Source of the DNA: Beijerinckiaceae bacterium
GTDB taxonomy: Bacteria; Pseudomonadota; Alphaproteobacteria; Rhizobiales; Beijerinckiaceae
DNA: 36,837 nt
Direction: 5' to 3'
NCBI GenBank assembly: GCA_947453205.1
Contig: CANGFT010000043.1
Location: forward strand, 1-36,837
A program made the position numbers and the translations under genes. Positions 8,745 through 17,070 of the stretch are shown piece after piece. Below the pieces are notes generated by a model that was not told where the DNA came from, searched no databases, and worked only from the letters and a program-made list of their open reading frames with translations. Each line of letters starts with the position of its first letter. Position 1 is the first letter of the stretch.

Positions 8745-9608
8745 ATGAATCTCGACGAACTCATCGCCATCGACGTCCATACCCATGCTGAAGTCTCCTG
8801 CAGGCAGGAGGTGGATCCGTTCTGGGCGCCTTATGACGAAGCGGCGAGCAAATATTTCAAAGTCGGCAAGCGCCCGACCATCGCCGAAACGCTCGCCCAT
8901 TATCGCGAACGCAAGATCGGGCTTGTTATGTTCACAGTTGACACCGAGTTTCAGATTGGCGCCCGCCGCATCCCCAATGAGGAAATCGCCGAGGCCGCAC
9001 GCGAGAATGCCGACATCATGATCGGCTTCGCCTCCATTGATCCGCACAAGGGGATGATGGGGGTGCGGGAAGCGCGCGCGCTCATTGAAAGCGGCGCGGT
9101 CAAGGGCTTTAAATTCCATCCGACCTGCCAGGGCTTCTTCCCGAATGACCGCCTCGCCTATAAACTTTACGAGGTCATTGCTGAATACAAGCTGCCAGCC
9201 ATCTTCCACACGGGCCATTCAGGGATCGGCACGGGCATGCGCGGAGGCGGCGGCCTGCGATTGAAATATTCGCAGCCGATCCACCTCGACGATGTCGCCG
9301 TTGACTTTCCGGACATGACGATCATCCTCGCCCATCCCTCCTGGCCATGGACAGACGAAGCCCTGTCGATCGCCTTGCATAAGCCCAATGTCTATATCGA
9401 TCTCTCGGGGTGGCTGCCGAAATATTTTCCGCCGCAGATCGTGCAATACGCCAATGGGCAACTTAAGACGAAAATGCTCTTCGGCTCCGACTTCCCGCTC
9501 ATCACCCCCGACCGCTGGATCGAGCAATTCAAGCAGGCCGGGTTCAAACCCGAGGTGCATGATCTCATTCTCAAGGAGAATGCGATCAAAGCGCTTGGTC
9601 TTCGTTAG
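8745..9608 (+). CDS. Metal-dependent amidohydrolase (ACMSD-like fold), candidate beta-ketoacyl cleaving enzyme
   Basis: A 287-residue TIM-barrel amidohydrolase of the group that includes ACMSD and resorcylate decarboxylases. Visible metal or active-site residues are HTH (H12, H14), H154/H157 in FHTGHSG, H196 in LAHPSW and D248 in FGSDFP. It sits between the CoA ligase and the 3-hydroxyacyl-CoA dehydrogenase-like SDR. A related gene, couO, has this position in the p-hydroxycinnamate cluster of Rhodococcus jostii RHA1, where as I recall it takes part in the final deacetylation. I infer the same job here: splitting the aryl-beta-keto product to an aromatic acid plus an acetyl unit in place of thiolase. 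A decarboxylase role is the main alternative. Confidence 0.75.
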   Translation: MNLDELIAIDVHTHAEVSCRQEVDPFWAPYDEAASKYFKVGKRPTIAETLAHYRERKIGLVMFTVDTEFQIGARRIPNEEIAEAARENADIMIGFASIDPHKGMMGVREARALIESGAVKGFKFHPTCQGFFPNDRLAYKLYEVIAEYKLPAIFHTGHSGIGTGMRGGGGLRLKYSQPIHLDDVAVDFPDMTIILAHPSWPWTDEALSIALHKPNVYIDLSGWLPKYFPPQIVQYANGQLKTKMLFGSDFPLITPDRWIEQFKQAGFKPEVHDLILKENAIKALGLR

Positions 9609-9619
9609 GGGAGGGCGTG

Positions 9620-10381
9620 ATGAACGTCGCAGGATATGGCGTCATCGTCACCGGAGGCGCTTCCGGACTTGGCGCCGCCAGTGCGGAAAAGCTCGCCGCG
9701 CTCGGCGCGAAGGTTGGCGTCGTCGACATCAACGCCGAGGCGGCTGAGGCCATGGCGAAGAAGATCGGCGGCGTCGCGCTGCCCGGCGATGTCGCCTCCG
9801 ATGCGCAGATGCGCGCTGCTTTCGAAAAGGCGCGCGCCGCTCATGGGCCATGCCGCGTTCTGCTGAACTGCGCTGGCGTTGGGGTCGCCAAACGCGTCGT
9901 GAGCCGCGAAGGGGCCATGCCTCTAGCAGAGTTCGAACGCGTCATACGCATCAATCTCATCGGCTCCTTCAACATGATGCGCCTCGCCGGAGAAGAAATG
10001 TCGACGGCTGAGCCGCTGGCCAATGGCGAGCGCGGCGTCATCATCTCGACCTCATCGGTCGCGGCGTTCGAAGGTCAGATCGGACAGGCCGCCTATGCGG
10101 CCTCCAAGGGCGGCATCGCCGCGCTGACGCTGCCCGTGGCGCGCGAACTTGCGAGCTTTGGAATCCGCGTCCTCACCATCGCGCCGGGACTTTTCCTGAC
10201 GCCGCTTCTGCATGCGTTGCCCGAAGACGTGCAAAAGAGCCTAGGCGCCTCCATTCCATTTCCGCGTCGGCTTGGCGCGCCCGAGGAATTCGCAAGTCTG
10301 GTCGCGCATATGGTCGAAAACACGTTCTTGAATGGCGAGACGGTGCGTCTTGATGGCGCGCTGCGTCTGCCGCCGAAATAA
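9620..10381 (+). CDS. SDR, 3-hydroxyacyl-CoA dehydrogenase type-2-like
   Basis: A 253-residue short-chain dehydrogenase. It has the nucleotide-binding TGGASGLG near the N-terminus, NCAGVGVA, the catalytic Ser in STSSVAAFEGQ and YxxxK in YAASKGG. The whole pattern, including PFPRRLGAPEEFASL and NGETVRLDGALRLPPK at the C-terminus, matches the HSD10/3-hydroxyacyl-CoA dehydrogenase type-2 group. I chose the ATG at 9620, with GGGGAGG about 5 bases upstream, over a GTG at 9617. It would oxidise the 3-hydroxy-3-aryl-propionyl-CoA made by the crotonase to the beta-keto thioester with NAD+, directly upstream of the amidohydrolase step. Confidence 0.85.
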   Translation: MNVAGYGVIVTGGASGLGAASAEKLAALGAKVGVVDINAEAAEAMAKKIGGVALPGDVASDAQMRAAFEKARAAHGPCRVLLNCAGVGVAKRVVSREGAMPLAEFERVIRINLIGSFNMMRLAGEEMSTAEPLANGERGVIISTSSVAAFEGQIGQAAYAASKGGIAALTLPVARELASFGIRVLTIAPGLFLTPLLHALPEDVQKSLGASIPFPRRLGAPEEFASLVAHMVENTFLNGETVRLDGALRLPPK

Positions 10382-10391
10382 AGGCCTGCCC

Positions 10392-12158
10392 ATGTCCTAC
10401 GTCGCGCCGGTAGAGTCCATCGCCTTCACGCTGAACGAAATCGCAGGACTGCGGTTCGACGCCGCGCGCGGCGCCGCAGGCGAGTATGCGCCCGACATGC
10501 TCGCAAGCATTCTTGATGAAGCTGGCCGTTTCGCCTCGATGCGTCTCGCGCCGCGCAATCATGAGGGCGACAAGATCGGGGCGCGATTGAACGACGGCGC
10601 GGTCAGCCTGCCCGATGGCTGGGCCGGTCTTTATCGCGAATGGGCGCAAGCCGGATGGAACGGCGTCGATCTGCCTGCAGTTTGGGGCGGCATGGGCCTG
10701 CCGACGCGCCTCGCCACGGCGGTGATGGAGATCTGGACGAGCGCCAACATGTCCTTCTCGCTTGGTCCCGTCCTGACGCAAGGCGCGGTCGACGCCCTCG
10801 TCCTTCACGCAACCCAAGACCTGCAAAGAACCTATGTTCCAAAGCTCGTCAGCGGCGAATGGTCAGCCACGATGAATCTCACTGAGCCGCAGGCGGGCTC
10901 TGATCTTGGCGCGCTGCGGACAAAGGCCGTCCGGCAGGATGATGGAACCTACCGCATCACCGGAAACAAGATTTTCATCTCCTGGGGCGAGCATGATTTC
11001 ACCGAGAACATCATCCATCTGGTGCTCGCGCGCCTCCCCGATGCGCCAGTTGGCACGAAGGGCATTTCGCTCTTTGTCGTGCCGAAGTTTCTTGTGAATG
11101 AAGATGGGACGCTCGGCGCACGGAACGATCTTCTTTGCACCGGCCTGGAACATAAGCTCGGGATCCATGCAAGCCCTACGTGCTCGATGAGCTTTGGTGA
11201 AACTGGCGGCGCTGTGGGGTGGCTCGTCGGCGAGGAAAATCGTGGCCTCAATTGCATGTTCACGATGATGAACAAGGCGCGGCTCTTTACGGGCTTGCAG
11301 GGCGTCGCGGTGGCGGAGCGGGCATATCAAATGGCGCACGCCTTCGCACAGCAACGCAAACAGGGTCGTGGGCCCGGCATGCCTGCTGGCCAATCAAGCC
11401 CGATCATCGTCCATCCTGACGTAAGGCGCAATCTCGCCACCATGCGCGCCCTGACGGCCGCAGGCCGCGCCATCGCCTATAGCGCGGCGCGCGCGATAGA
11501 CCTCGCCCATGCCGCGCCAGAGGCGCAAGAGCGTCGCCGGAACGATGAGCTTGCAGGCCTGCTGACGCCCATCACCAAGGCATGGTGCAGCGACATGGGC
11601 TTTCATGTCGCCTCCATCGGCGTGCAGGTGCATGGCGGCATGGGATATGTCGAGGAGACCGGCGCCGCGCAATTGCTCCGTGATGCCCGCATTCCGCCGA
11701 TTTACGAAGGCACGAATGGGATTCAGGCCATCGACCTGCTGTTGCGGAAGGTGCTGCGCCCGGGAAGTGAAGTTGCGCAGGACACGCTCCTTGGTTTTGC
11801 GGAAATCGGCAAGGACGCGCTCACGAATGTTGAGCCTGATGTCGTGGCCGCAGGCGAGATACTGGTGGAAGCCTGCGGCGCCTTGGAAGCTGCGACAGAA
11901 TGGCTCGCCGCGCGCCAGGTGGATCAGGAGGCCTTGCTTTGGGCTGCGACTCCCTATCTCCAACTCTGGGCTGTGACCGCTGGCTGCGCCTATCTGACTC
12001 AAGGCGCGCAATCGGCGGTGCAGTTGCGGCAGGCCGGGGGTGCGGAGAGTACTTGCGTCGTGGCGATAGCAGATGCGCGGCACTTCGCAGAGACCATAGC
12101 CATTCAAGCGCAAAGCCTCGCTCGAACGGTCATCAACAATAAAATTCCGGTTTGCTGA
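10392..12158 (+). CDS. Large acyl-CoA dehydrogenase (DmdC-like group)
   Basis: A 588-residue FAD acyl-CoA dehydrogenase, about 200 residues longer than the classical 380-residue type and resembling the 3-methylmercaptopropionyl-CoA dehydrogenase (DmdC) group. It shows MNLTEPQAGSDLGALRTKA, the FAD/substrate segment GNKIFISWGEHD, QVHGGMGYVEE and YEGTNGIQ with the probable catalytic base E439. The longer frame from 10332 has no ribosome site, so I start at 10392. As the last gene of the operon it could oxidise dihydro-hydroxycinnamoyl-CoA (3-arylpropionyl-CoA) to the enoyl-CoA. That would let saturated phenylpropanoids enter the same pathway; this substrate is inference. Confidence 0.85.
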   Translation: MSYVAPVESIAFTLNEIAGLRFDAARGAAGEYAPDMLASILDEAGRFASMRLAPRNHEGDKIGARLNDGAVSLPDGWAGLYREWAQAGWNGVDLPAVWGGMGLPTRLATAVMEIWTSANMSFSLGPVLTQGAVDALVLHATQDLQRTYVPKLVSGEWSATMNLTEPQAGSDLGALRTKAVRQDDGTYRITGNKIFISWGEHDFTENIIHLVLARLPDAPVGTKGISLFVVPKFLVNEDGTLGARNDLLCTGLEHKLGIHASPTCSMSFGETGGAVGWLVGEENRGLNCMFTMMNKARLFTGLQGVAVAERAYQMAHAFAQQRKQGRGPGMPAGQSSPIIVHPDVRRNLATMRALTAAGRAIAYSAARAIDLAHAAPEAQERRRNDELAGLLTPITKAWCSDMGFHVASIGVQVHGGMGYVEETGAAQLLRDARIPPIYEGTNGIQAIDLLLRKVLRPGSEVAQDTLLGFAEIGKDALTNVEPDVVAAGEILVEACGALEAATEWLAARQVDQEALLWAATPYLQLWAVTAGCAYLTQGAQSAVQLRQAGGAESTCVVAIADARHFAETIAIQAQSLARTVINNKIPVC

Positions 12159-12216
12159 TAACAGGCGCGCGAACGCAATCTTTGGGCGTTTGTCGTGTTC
12201 TGCTCAATTCATTTAA

Positions 12217-12255
12217 GCGCCATCCTGATCGCTGCCATCGGGCTCAGGTCGGCGC
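12217..12255. terminator. Imperfect hairpin between convergent genes
   Basis: GCGCC-AT-CCTGA (12217-12228) pairs with TCAGG-TC-GGCGC (12244-12255) in 10 of 12 positions, with a 15-base loop. It lies between the acyl-CoA dehydrogenase stop and the IclR stop, which converge, so it may end transcription from both sides. No strong T-run is present. Confidence 0.4.
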
Positions 12256-12293
12256 AATAAAGACGATTCATGCAGACCACGCATCCTCACAGT

Positions 12294-13061
12294 TCACGCT
12301 ATGGCGTGAGCGATTTCGGCGGCGGCGCGCTTCAGCGCCGGCAGGAAGCGCTGGATCAAGTCCTGTTTGCTGGCGTGGCTTTCCGACGCGCTGATGTTCA
12401 TGGCGACCTGGGGCGCGCCATGGCGGCTGGGAATGGCGATCGCGATCGATCTGATCCCCGTCTGTATCTGGCGATCGGAGATGGCGTAGCCGTCGTGCAG
12501 GGCCTTCTTCAGGGCCTGACGGATTTGCGCTTCGTCATCAAGGGTGAAGCGCGTCAGTTTCTCAAGCCGCGTGTTGTGGAAATAATCGTCGATCTCGTCT
12601 TCCGACAATTGCGCAAGAAGGATCTGGCCCATGGCGTTGACATGCGCGGGCATGCGCGTGCCAGGCTTGGTCGGCAAAAAGGATAAATGGCTCGGCGGCG
12701 TGCGGGCGATATAGACGACATCCCGCGCGTCGAGCACGCCCAAGGCGCAGGATTGGTCAAGCTCCTCCACCACACGCTGCATCACGGGCCTCGCCACCTC
12801 CCAGAGCGGAATGGACGAGAGATAGGCGTAGCCCAGCACCAGCGCCTTGGGCGTCAGGGTGAAGCTCTTTCCGTCCTGCCGCACGAAGCCCAGCGCCTCC
12901 AGCGTCAGCAGGAGACGGCGCGCCGTGCCGCGGCTGAGGCCGGTGCGGGTTGCCGCTTGCGTGATCGTGAGCGTCTCGGAGCGCGGGCCGAAAGCCGAAA
13001 TCAGCTCAAGGCCGCGCGCCAGGGCGGTCACGAAGTCAGGGTCTGTGGCGGCGATGGGCAT
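12294..13061 (-). CDS. IclR-family regulator, PcaR/PobR-like
   Basis: A 255-residue IclR regulator. An N-terminal winged helix (DFVTALARGLELISAF, TITQAATRTGLSRGTARRLLLTLEALGFV) is followed by LTPKALVLGYAYLSS and the effector domain with ARDVVYIARTPP and GTRMPAHVNAMGQILLA. This is the pattern of the PcaR/PcaU/PobR group that senses aromatic acids. The frame is open to 13148, but an ATG at 13106 would lie inside the palindromic operator and lacks a ribosome site. I therefore start at 13061, with a weak CCAGG upstream. It diverges from the Rieske/TPP operon and most likely controls it. The effector is unknown. Confidence 0.82.
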   Translation of the reverse strand: MPIAATDPDFVTALARGLELISAFGPRSETLTITQAATRTGLSRGTARRLLLTLEALGFVRQDGKSFTLTPKALVLGYAYLSSIPLWEVARPVMQRVVEELDQSCALGVLDARDVVYIARTPPSHLSFLPTKPGTRMPAHVNAMGQILLAQLSEDEIDDYFHNTRLEKLTRFTLDDEAQIRQALKKALHDGYAISDRQIQTGIRSIAIAIPSRHGAPQVAMNISASESHASKQDLIQRFLPALKRAAAEIAHAIA

Positions 13062-13074
13062 ATGTTGGCCTGGG

Positions 13075-13103
13075 TTGACGCTCTGGCGGGGCTCGCTTAT
13101 CGT
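13075..13103 (+). promoter_or_regulatory. Candidate promoter of the Rieske/TPP operon
   Basis: TTGACG (13075-13080) and TATCGT (13098-13103) are 17 bp apart and point to the oxygenase gene at 13160. The operator palindrome begins 2 bases downstream of the -10 box. The -10 match is poor, so the call is tentative. Confidence 0.4.
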
Positions 13104-13104
13104 C

Positions 13105-13135
13105 ATACGGACAAAAGTCCGTATAGCGGACAAAA
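13105..13135. promoter_or_regulatory. IclR-type operator: palindrome plus third half-site
   Basis: ATACGGAC (13105-13112) and GTCCGTAT (13117-13124) form a perfect 8-bp inverted repeat around AAAA. A third copy follows as a direct repeat: CGGACAAAA occurs at 13108-13116 and again at 13127-13135. A palindrome with an additional direct half-site is the operator architecture described for PcaU and PobR, which agrees with the PcaR/PobR-like gene next to it. Confidence 0.7.
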
Positions 13136-13159
13136 CGAACAACAACAACAGGGTCTTTC

Positions 13160-14338
13160 ATGGACAGCGAGGGATGCGTCGGACAGGCCGGGATCCAGCA
13201 ACCCACCAAGCTCCATTTGCATGAGACTGGTCGCGACACGCTTATGGGTCGGCTGATGCGGCGCTTCTGGCAACCCGTGGCGCTTGCGCGGGATGTGGAA
13301 AAGGGCAAGGCCCATGCTTTACGGATCATGGGCGAGGATCTCACGCTCTACCGTGGGGAAAGCGGCGCCCCCTATATTGTGGGCGGCCGCTGCGCCCATC
13401 GCTGCACCGTCCTGCACACCGGCGTTGTGCGCGGCGAGGAAATCTCGTGCATGTATCATGGCTGGCGTTATGACGGTGAGGGCCTTTGCACGGACATACC
13501 GGCGGAAAACCGTCCGCGCCCCGACCCCGTGCGCATCGCGGCCTATCCGGCGCGCGAATATGCTGGCCTGATCTTCGCCTACATGGGCGGGGGCCATCCG
13601 CCGGCGTTCGACCTGCCTCGCAAGCACGAGTTCGAAAGCGGCGAGCGCATGCTCTTCGCCAAGCGCGAATATTGGGATTGCAACTGGTTCCAGCAGGTTG
13701 AAAACTCTCTCGATGCTGTGCACCTCAGCTTCGCGCATCTATGGGGCGTCGCGGGCCAGTTTGGCGCGTCGATCTCTGCGGGCGGCGAGATCCCGAAGCT
13801 TGAATATGCAGAGACGAGCAGCGGCCTGCGCCAGATCGCGACGCGCTCCAACGGCAATGTGAGGATCAGCGACTGGACCTTCCCCAACAACAACCACATC
13901 GTCGTGCCCGGTCCCACCAAACAGTCTTCCTGGGGCCATGTGAGCGTATGGGCGGTGCCGATCGATGATGCACGGACCATGCGCTTTCGCATCTACGCAA
14001 CAGAGCCCGTGGATGAGGCGACGGCCGAAAGGATCCGCGGGGATCTCGATTTCGAGCCGACGGAGCATGCGCAGGCCCTGTTCAGCGGAGACCTCTCAGG
14101 TTTGAGCGACCAATCCATCATCAGCGCGCAGGATTATGTGGCTGTTCGCGGACAGGGCGCGATCTGTGATCGAGCTCAGGAAAACCTCTCGTCCTCTGAC
14201 GCGGGGATCATCATGCTGCGCAAGGTCTTCCTGCGCGAACTCACCGCCATCGCCCAGAGCGCCCAGCCCAAGACATGGTCGCGGCTGGAGAACGCCATCG
14301 ACTTGCCGCCACCGCCTGCGCCGACAGGCGTTGGCTGA
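13160..14338 (+). CDS. Rieske non-haem iron oxygenase, large subunit (phthalate dioxygenase family), first copy
   Basis: A 392-residue oxygenase. The Rieske [2Fe-2S] ligands are C78, H80, C97 and H100 (CAHRC and CMYHGW). The mononuclear iron site is D185, H188 and H193 in ENSLDAVHLSFAH, with D325 in AQDYV a likely third carboxylate ligand. The N-terminal TLMGRLMRRFWQPVALA is typical of the phthalate 4,5-dioxygenase/O-demethylase branch, which works as homo-oligomers without a beta subunit. No ferredoxin or reductase gene is adjacent. It opens a module followed by a TPP enzyme, two TctC receptors and a second Rieske oxygenase. The substrate is unknown; ring hydroxylation or O-/N-dealkylation are both possible. 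Confidence 0.82.
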   Translation: MDSEGCVGQAGIQQPTKLHLHETGRDTLMGRLMRRFWQPVALARDVEKGKAHALRIMGEDLTLYRGESGAPYIVGGRCAHRCTVLHTGVVRGEEISCMYHGWRYDGEGLCTDIPAENRPRPDPVRIAAYPAREYAGLIFAYMGGGHPPAFDLPRKHEFESGERMLFAKREYWDCNWFQQVENSLDAVHLSFAHLWGVAGQFGASISAGGEIPKLEYAETSSGLRQIATRSNGNVRISDWTFPNNNHIVVPGPTKQSSWGHVSVWAVPIDDARTMRFRIYATEPVDEATAERIRGDLDFEPTEHAQALFSGDLSGLSDQSIISAQDYVAVRGQGAICDRAQENLSSSDAGIIMLRKVFLRELTAIAQSAQPKTWSRLENAIDLPPPPAPTGVG

Positions 14339-14385
14339 ACCATTTCGCGCAAACACAAGAAAAGCCCTATCGGGAGGAAAAAATC

Positions 14386-15999
14386 ATGAGAGTGACCGAC
14401 GCGATCGCACGGGCCCTGAAGGACGAGGGCGTCGAATATCTCATCTGCTATCCCCGGCAAGCCCTGATCGATTCCTGTGCGGCCATCGGCATCAGGCCCA
14501 TCGTTTGTCGCCAGGAGCGTGTCGGCATGGGCATCGCTGATGGCGTCAGCCGCTCGACCTATGGCAAGCGCATCGGCGTTTTCTCCATGCAGGGCGGGCC
14601 GGGCGCAGAGAACACCTTCCCCGGCGTGGCGCAGGTCTTTGGAGACAATGTGCCTGTGCTCATCATGCCCGGCCACCGCATCGGCCGCAGCTTCACCCAC
14701 CCGTCCTTTGATCCCGTCCAGTCTTTCAAGCCGGTCACGAAGTGGGGGGCGGAGATCGCCGAGCCCGGGCGTGCGCTGGAGCTCGTCCGCCGCGCCTTCC
14801 ATAATCTGCGGTCTGGAAAACTGGGCCCTGTGGTGCTGGAAGTCCCAACGCAGGTCGGCGCGATGGAGATGCCCGGCGAATATGACTACAAGCCCGTGCG
14901 CACCATCACCAGCGGCCCCGACCCCGACGATGTGAAGCGCGTCGCCACCCTGCTTCTGGAATCCAAAAGTCCTGTGATCCATGCGGGTCAGGGCGTTCTG
15001 TACTCCGGCGCAACCCGTGAGCTCGTCCAGCTTGCTGAACTCCTGAACGCGCCTGTCCTGACGACCAACACGGGGAAGGGCGCCTTCCCTGAGGACCATC
15101 CGCTCTCGCTGGGCGCCATGGTGATTTCGGCCCAAAAGAGCGCCTTTCATTTCTTGAAGCAAGCCGATGTCGTGCTGGGCATGGGCACGAGCCTCACGCG
15201 CAATCCCTGGGCGCCGCAGATCCCCTCGGGCAAGCGCATCATCCACTGCACGCTCGACGCCTCCGATGTGGGCAAAGAGTTCCCGACGGAAGCCGCAATC
15301 CTTGGCGATGCGCGCCTCGTGCTTCTCGCCCTCATTGCGGAGATCGGCGAGAGACGCCGCCCGGGCGCCGACGTTGCCGGCGAGATCGCGCGCCTGCGCG
15401 CTGAATGGGAAGCGGAATGGGCGAGTGAACTGACCTCGGCCGAGCGCCCCATCAATCAATACCGCATCATCAATGACCTGCGCACAATGCTTGATCCGGC
15501 GAATGTCATCATCACCCATGACGCCGGCAGCCCCCGCGAACAGCTGATCCCCTTCTGGCGCACGGTCCGTCCGGGCGGTTACCTTGGCTGGGGCAAGAGC
15601 ACGCAGCTTGGCCATGGTCTGGGACTCATCATGGGCGCCAAGCTCGCCAATCCCGACAAGATCTGCATCAATCTGATGGGTGACGCCTCCATCGGCATGG
15701 TCGGCATGGATATTGAAACCGCCGTGCGCAACAGGCTGGGCATCCTCACCATCGTCTTCAACAATGGCGTGATGGCGGGTGAGAAAAATGGGCTCGTCGA
15801 AGCGCAGGCCTATAACGCCGCCGACCTTGGCGGCGATTACAGTCAAGTGGCGAAGGGCCTTGGCGCCTGGTCTGTCCGCCTTGAAAATCCCGACGACTTC
15901 AAACCGGCGCTCGCCACAGCGCTCAAGGCGAACGCCGAAGGCAAGCCGGCCTTGATCGAGATCGTCGCCAAGCAGAATTTCAAATATTCGCGCTACTGA
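14386..15999 (+). CDS. Thiamine-diphosphate-dependent enzyme of the acetolactate synthase/benzoylformate decarboxylase superfamily
   Basis: A 537-residue three-domain TPP enzyme. The N-terminal PYR domain carries the cofactor-activating glutamate (E44 in CRQERVG), a central domain holds VIHAGQGVLYSGA, and the C-terminal PP domain has GDAS (432-435) about 25 residues before NN (459-460), the magnesium-TPP motif. I start at the ATG at 14386, with GGGAGGAAAA upstream, not the longer frame from 14275. The family splits or joins 2-keto acids: decarboxylases, carboligases, oxalyl-CoA-type lyases. Which reaction occurs here cannot be told. Its place between two Rieske oxygenases suggests it processes a keto acid arising from, or feeding, the oxygenase substrate. 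Confidence 0.78.
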   Translation: MRVTDAIARALKDEGVEYLICYPRQALIDSCAAIGIRPIVCRQERVGMGIADGVSRSTYGKRIGVFSMQGGPGAENTFPGVAQVFGDNVPVLIMPGHRIGRSFTHPSFDPVQSFKPVTKWGAEIAEPGRALELVRRAFHNLRSGKLGPVVLEVPTQVGAMEMPGEYDYKPVRTITSGPDPDDVKRVATLLLESKSPVIHAGQGVLYSGATRELVQLAELLNAPVLTTNTGKGAFPEDHPLSLGAMVISAQKSAFHFLKQADVVLGMGTSLTRNPWAPQIPSGKRIIHCTLDASDVGKEFPTEAAILGDARLVLLALIAEIGERRRPGADVAGEIARLRAEWEAEWASELTSAERPINQYRIINDLRTMLDPANVIITHDAGSPREQLIPFWRTVRPGGYLGWGKSTQLGHGLGLIMGAKLANPDKICINLMGDASIGMVGMDIETAVRNRLGILTIVFNNGVMAGEKNGLVEAQAYNAADLGGDYSQVAKGLGAWSVRLENPDDFKPALATALKANAEGKPALIEIVAKQNFKYSRY

Positions 16000-16052
16000 C
16001 GCAAAATCAAAAACACTCGCCAAAAGGCGGGGACGAGAGGGAGGGGTGAGAC

Positions 16053-17024
16053 ATGAAGGGGCGCATTCACCATAAGCTGTCCGGCTGGGCCGTGGCGCTC
16101 GCTCTCTCGCTGACGATGGCTTGCGCCGCCAAAGCGCAGCCCCTGTCGGCGCAGCCGTTCAAGATCATCGTGCCCGCCGCCGCAGGCGGCGCCCTCGACC
16201 TCATTTCCCGCGTGCTCGTCAACAGCGTGTCCGATCAGTTTAAACAGGGCGCCTATGTCGAGAATCGTCCCGGGGCCAACTGGGTCATCGGCATGAACGC
16301 CGTGGCGAAATCGCCACCCGACGGCTATACGCTGCTGCTGGTCTCGACGTCGGGCTTCAGCATCAACCCCCATGTCTTCAAGAATGTGCCGCCGGTCAGC
16401 GACTTCACGCCGATCACAACGACGACGAAGGGAGCCTTCATTCTGCTGGTGAACCCGAAGCTCGGCGTCAAGGACATAGCCTCGTTCGTCGCCCTGCTGA
16501 AGGCGAACCCCGGCAAATACAATCACGCCTCCAACAGCGCCACGACAAAGCTGCTCTCTGAATTCTTCAAGTCTCAGGCGGGCGTCGATTATGTCGACAT
16601 CAATTATCGCGGCGCCTCACTTGCGGTGAATGACACATTCATGGGCGTCACAGATTTTTGTTTTGTGGACTATGGGAGCGCCACCAATGTGCTGCAGGAC
16701 AGATCCCTGCTGCCGCTCGCCGTGACCTCCAATGGCCGCTATGAACTCAGTCCCGAAATTCCACCGCTCAGCGATGTCCTGCCAGGCTTCTCCGTCGATG
16801 GCGGCACCACGCTTTTCGGTCCGGCGAATATGAACAGGGACCTGCTCACCTATCTCCACGGGCTCTTCACGACGGCGCTGAAATCGGAAGATGTGCTCAC
16901 GCGCTTTCGCGCCATCGGGCAGATTCCGAGGGGCGCGGATCCGCAGGAGACCGCAAGGGATCTCGCCGTTGAAGTCGACCGTTGGGCGAATCTCATCAAG
17001 GAAAAAAACATAAAGCTGGAGTGA
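16053..17024 (+). CDS. TctC/Bug-family periplasmic solute-binding protein, first copy
   Basis: A 323-residue extracytoplasmic receptor of the tripartite tricarboxylate transporter type. A signal peptide covers about residues 1-28 (KLSGWAVALALSLTMACAAKA, then Q). The mature start FKIIVPAAAGGALDLISRVL and ENRPGANWVIGMNAVAKSPPDGYTLL are the family signatures. It follows the TPP enzyme in the same operon and precedes another receptor of the same broad family. No TctA or TctB permease lies in the window, so the membrane partner must be shared from elsewhere. The ligand is probably the carboxylate handled by this module, which is inference. Confidence 0.85.
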   Translation: MKGRIHHKLSGWAVALALSLTMACAAKAQPLSAQPFKIIVPAAAGGALDLISRVLVNSVSDQFKQGAYVENRPGANWVIGMNAVAKSPPDGYTLLLVSTSGFSINPHVFKNVPPVSDFTPITTTTKGAFILLVNPKLGVKDIASFVALLKANPGKYNHASNSATTKLLSEFFKSQAGVDYVDINYRGASLAVNDTFMGVTDFCFVDYGSATNVLQDRSLLPLAVTSNGRYELSPEIPPLSDVLPGFSVDGGTTLFGPANMNRDLLTYLHGLFTTALKSEDVLTRFRAIGQIPRGADPQETARDLAVEVDRWANLIKEKNIKLE

Positions 17025-17070
17025 TCGCCACAGACGACCTGAAGGCCGCGGCGGAAAAGGGGAGGGAGTG

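Noticed and set aside
13061-13148. Longer N-terminus for the IclR protein (starts at 13148 or 13106)
   Set aside because: The extension would run through the palindromic operator, lacks a ribosome site and is not needed for the family-typical N-terminus.
14176-16023. A 615-codon open frame antisense to the TPP-enzyme gene
   Set aside because: It mirrors a clear TPP enzyme with all motifs; long antisense frames are common in GC-rich genes and its translation shows no recognisable domain.
16018-16030. Short CGCC-AAAA-GGCG hairpin after the TPP-enzyme gene
   Set aside because: Only a 4-bp stem with no T-run; expected by chance at this GC content.
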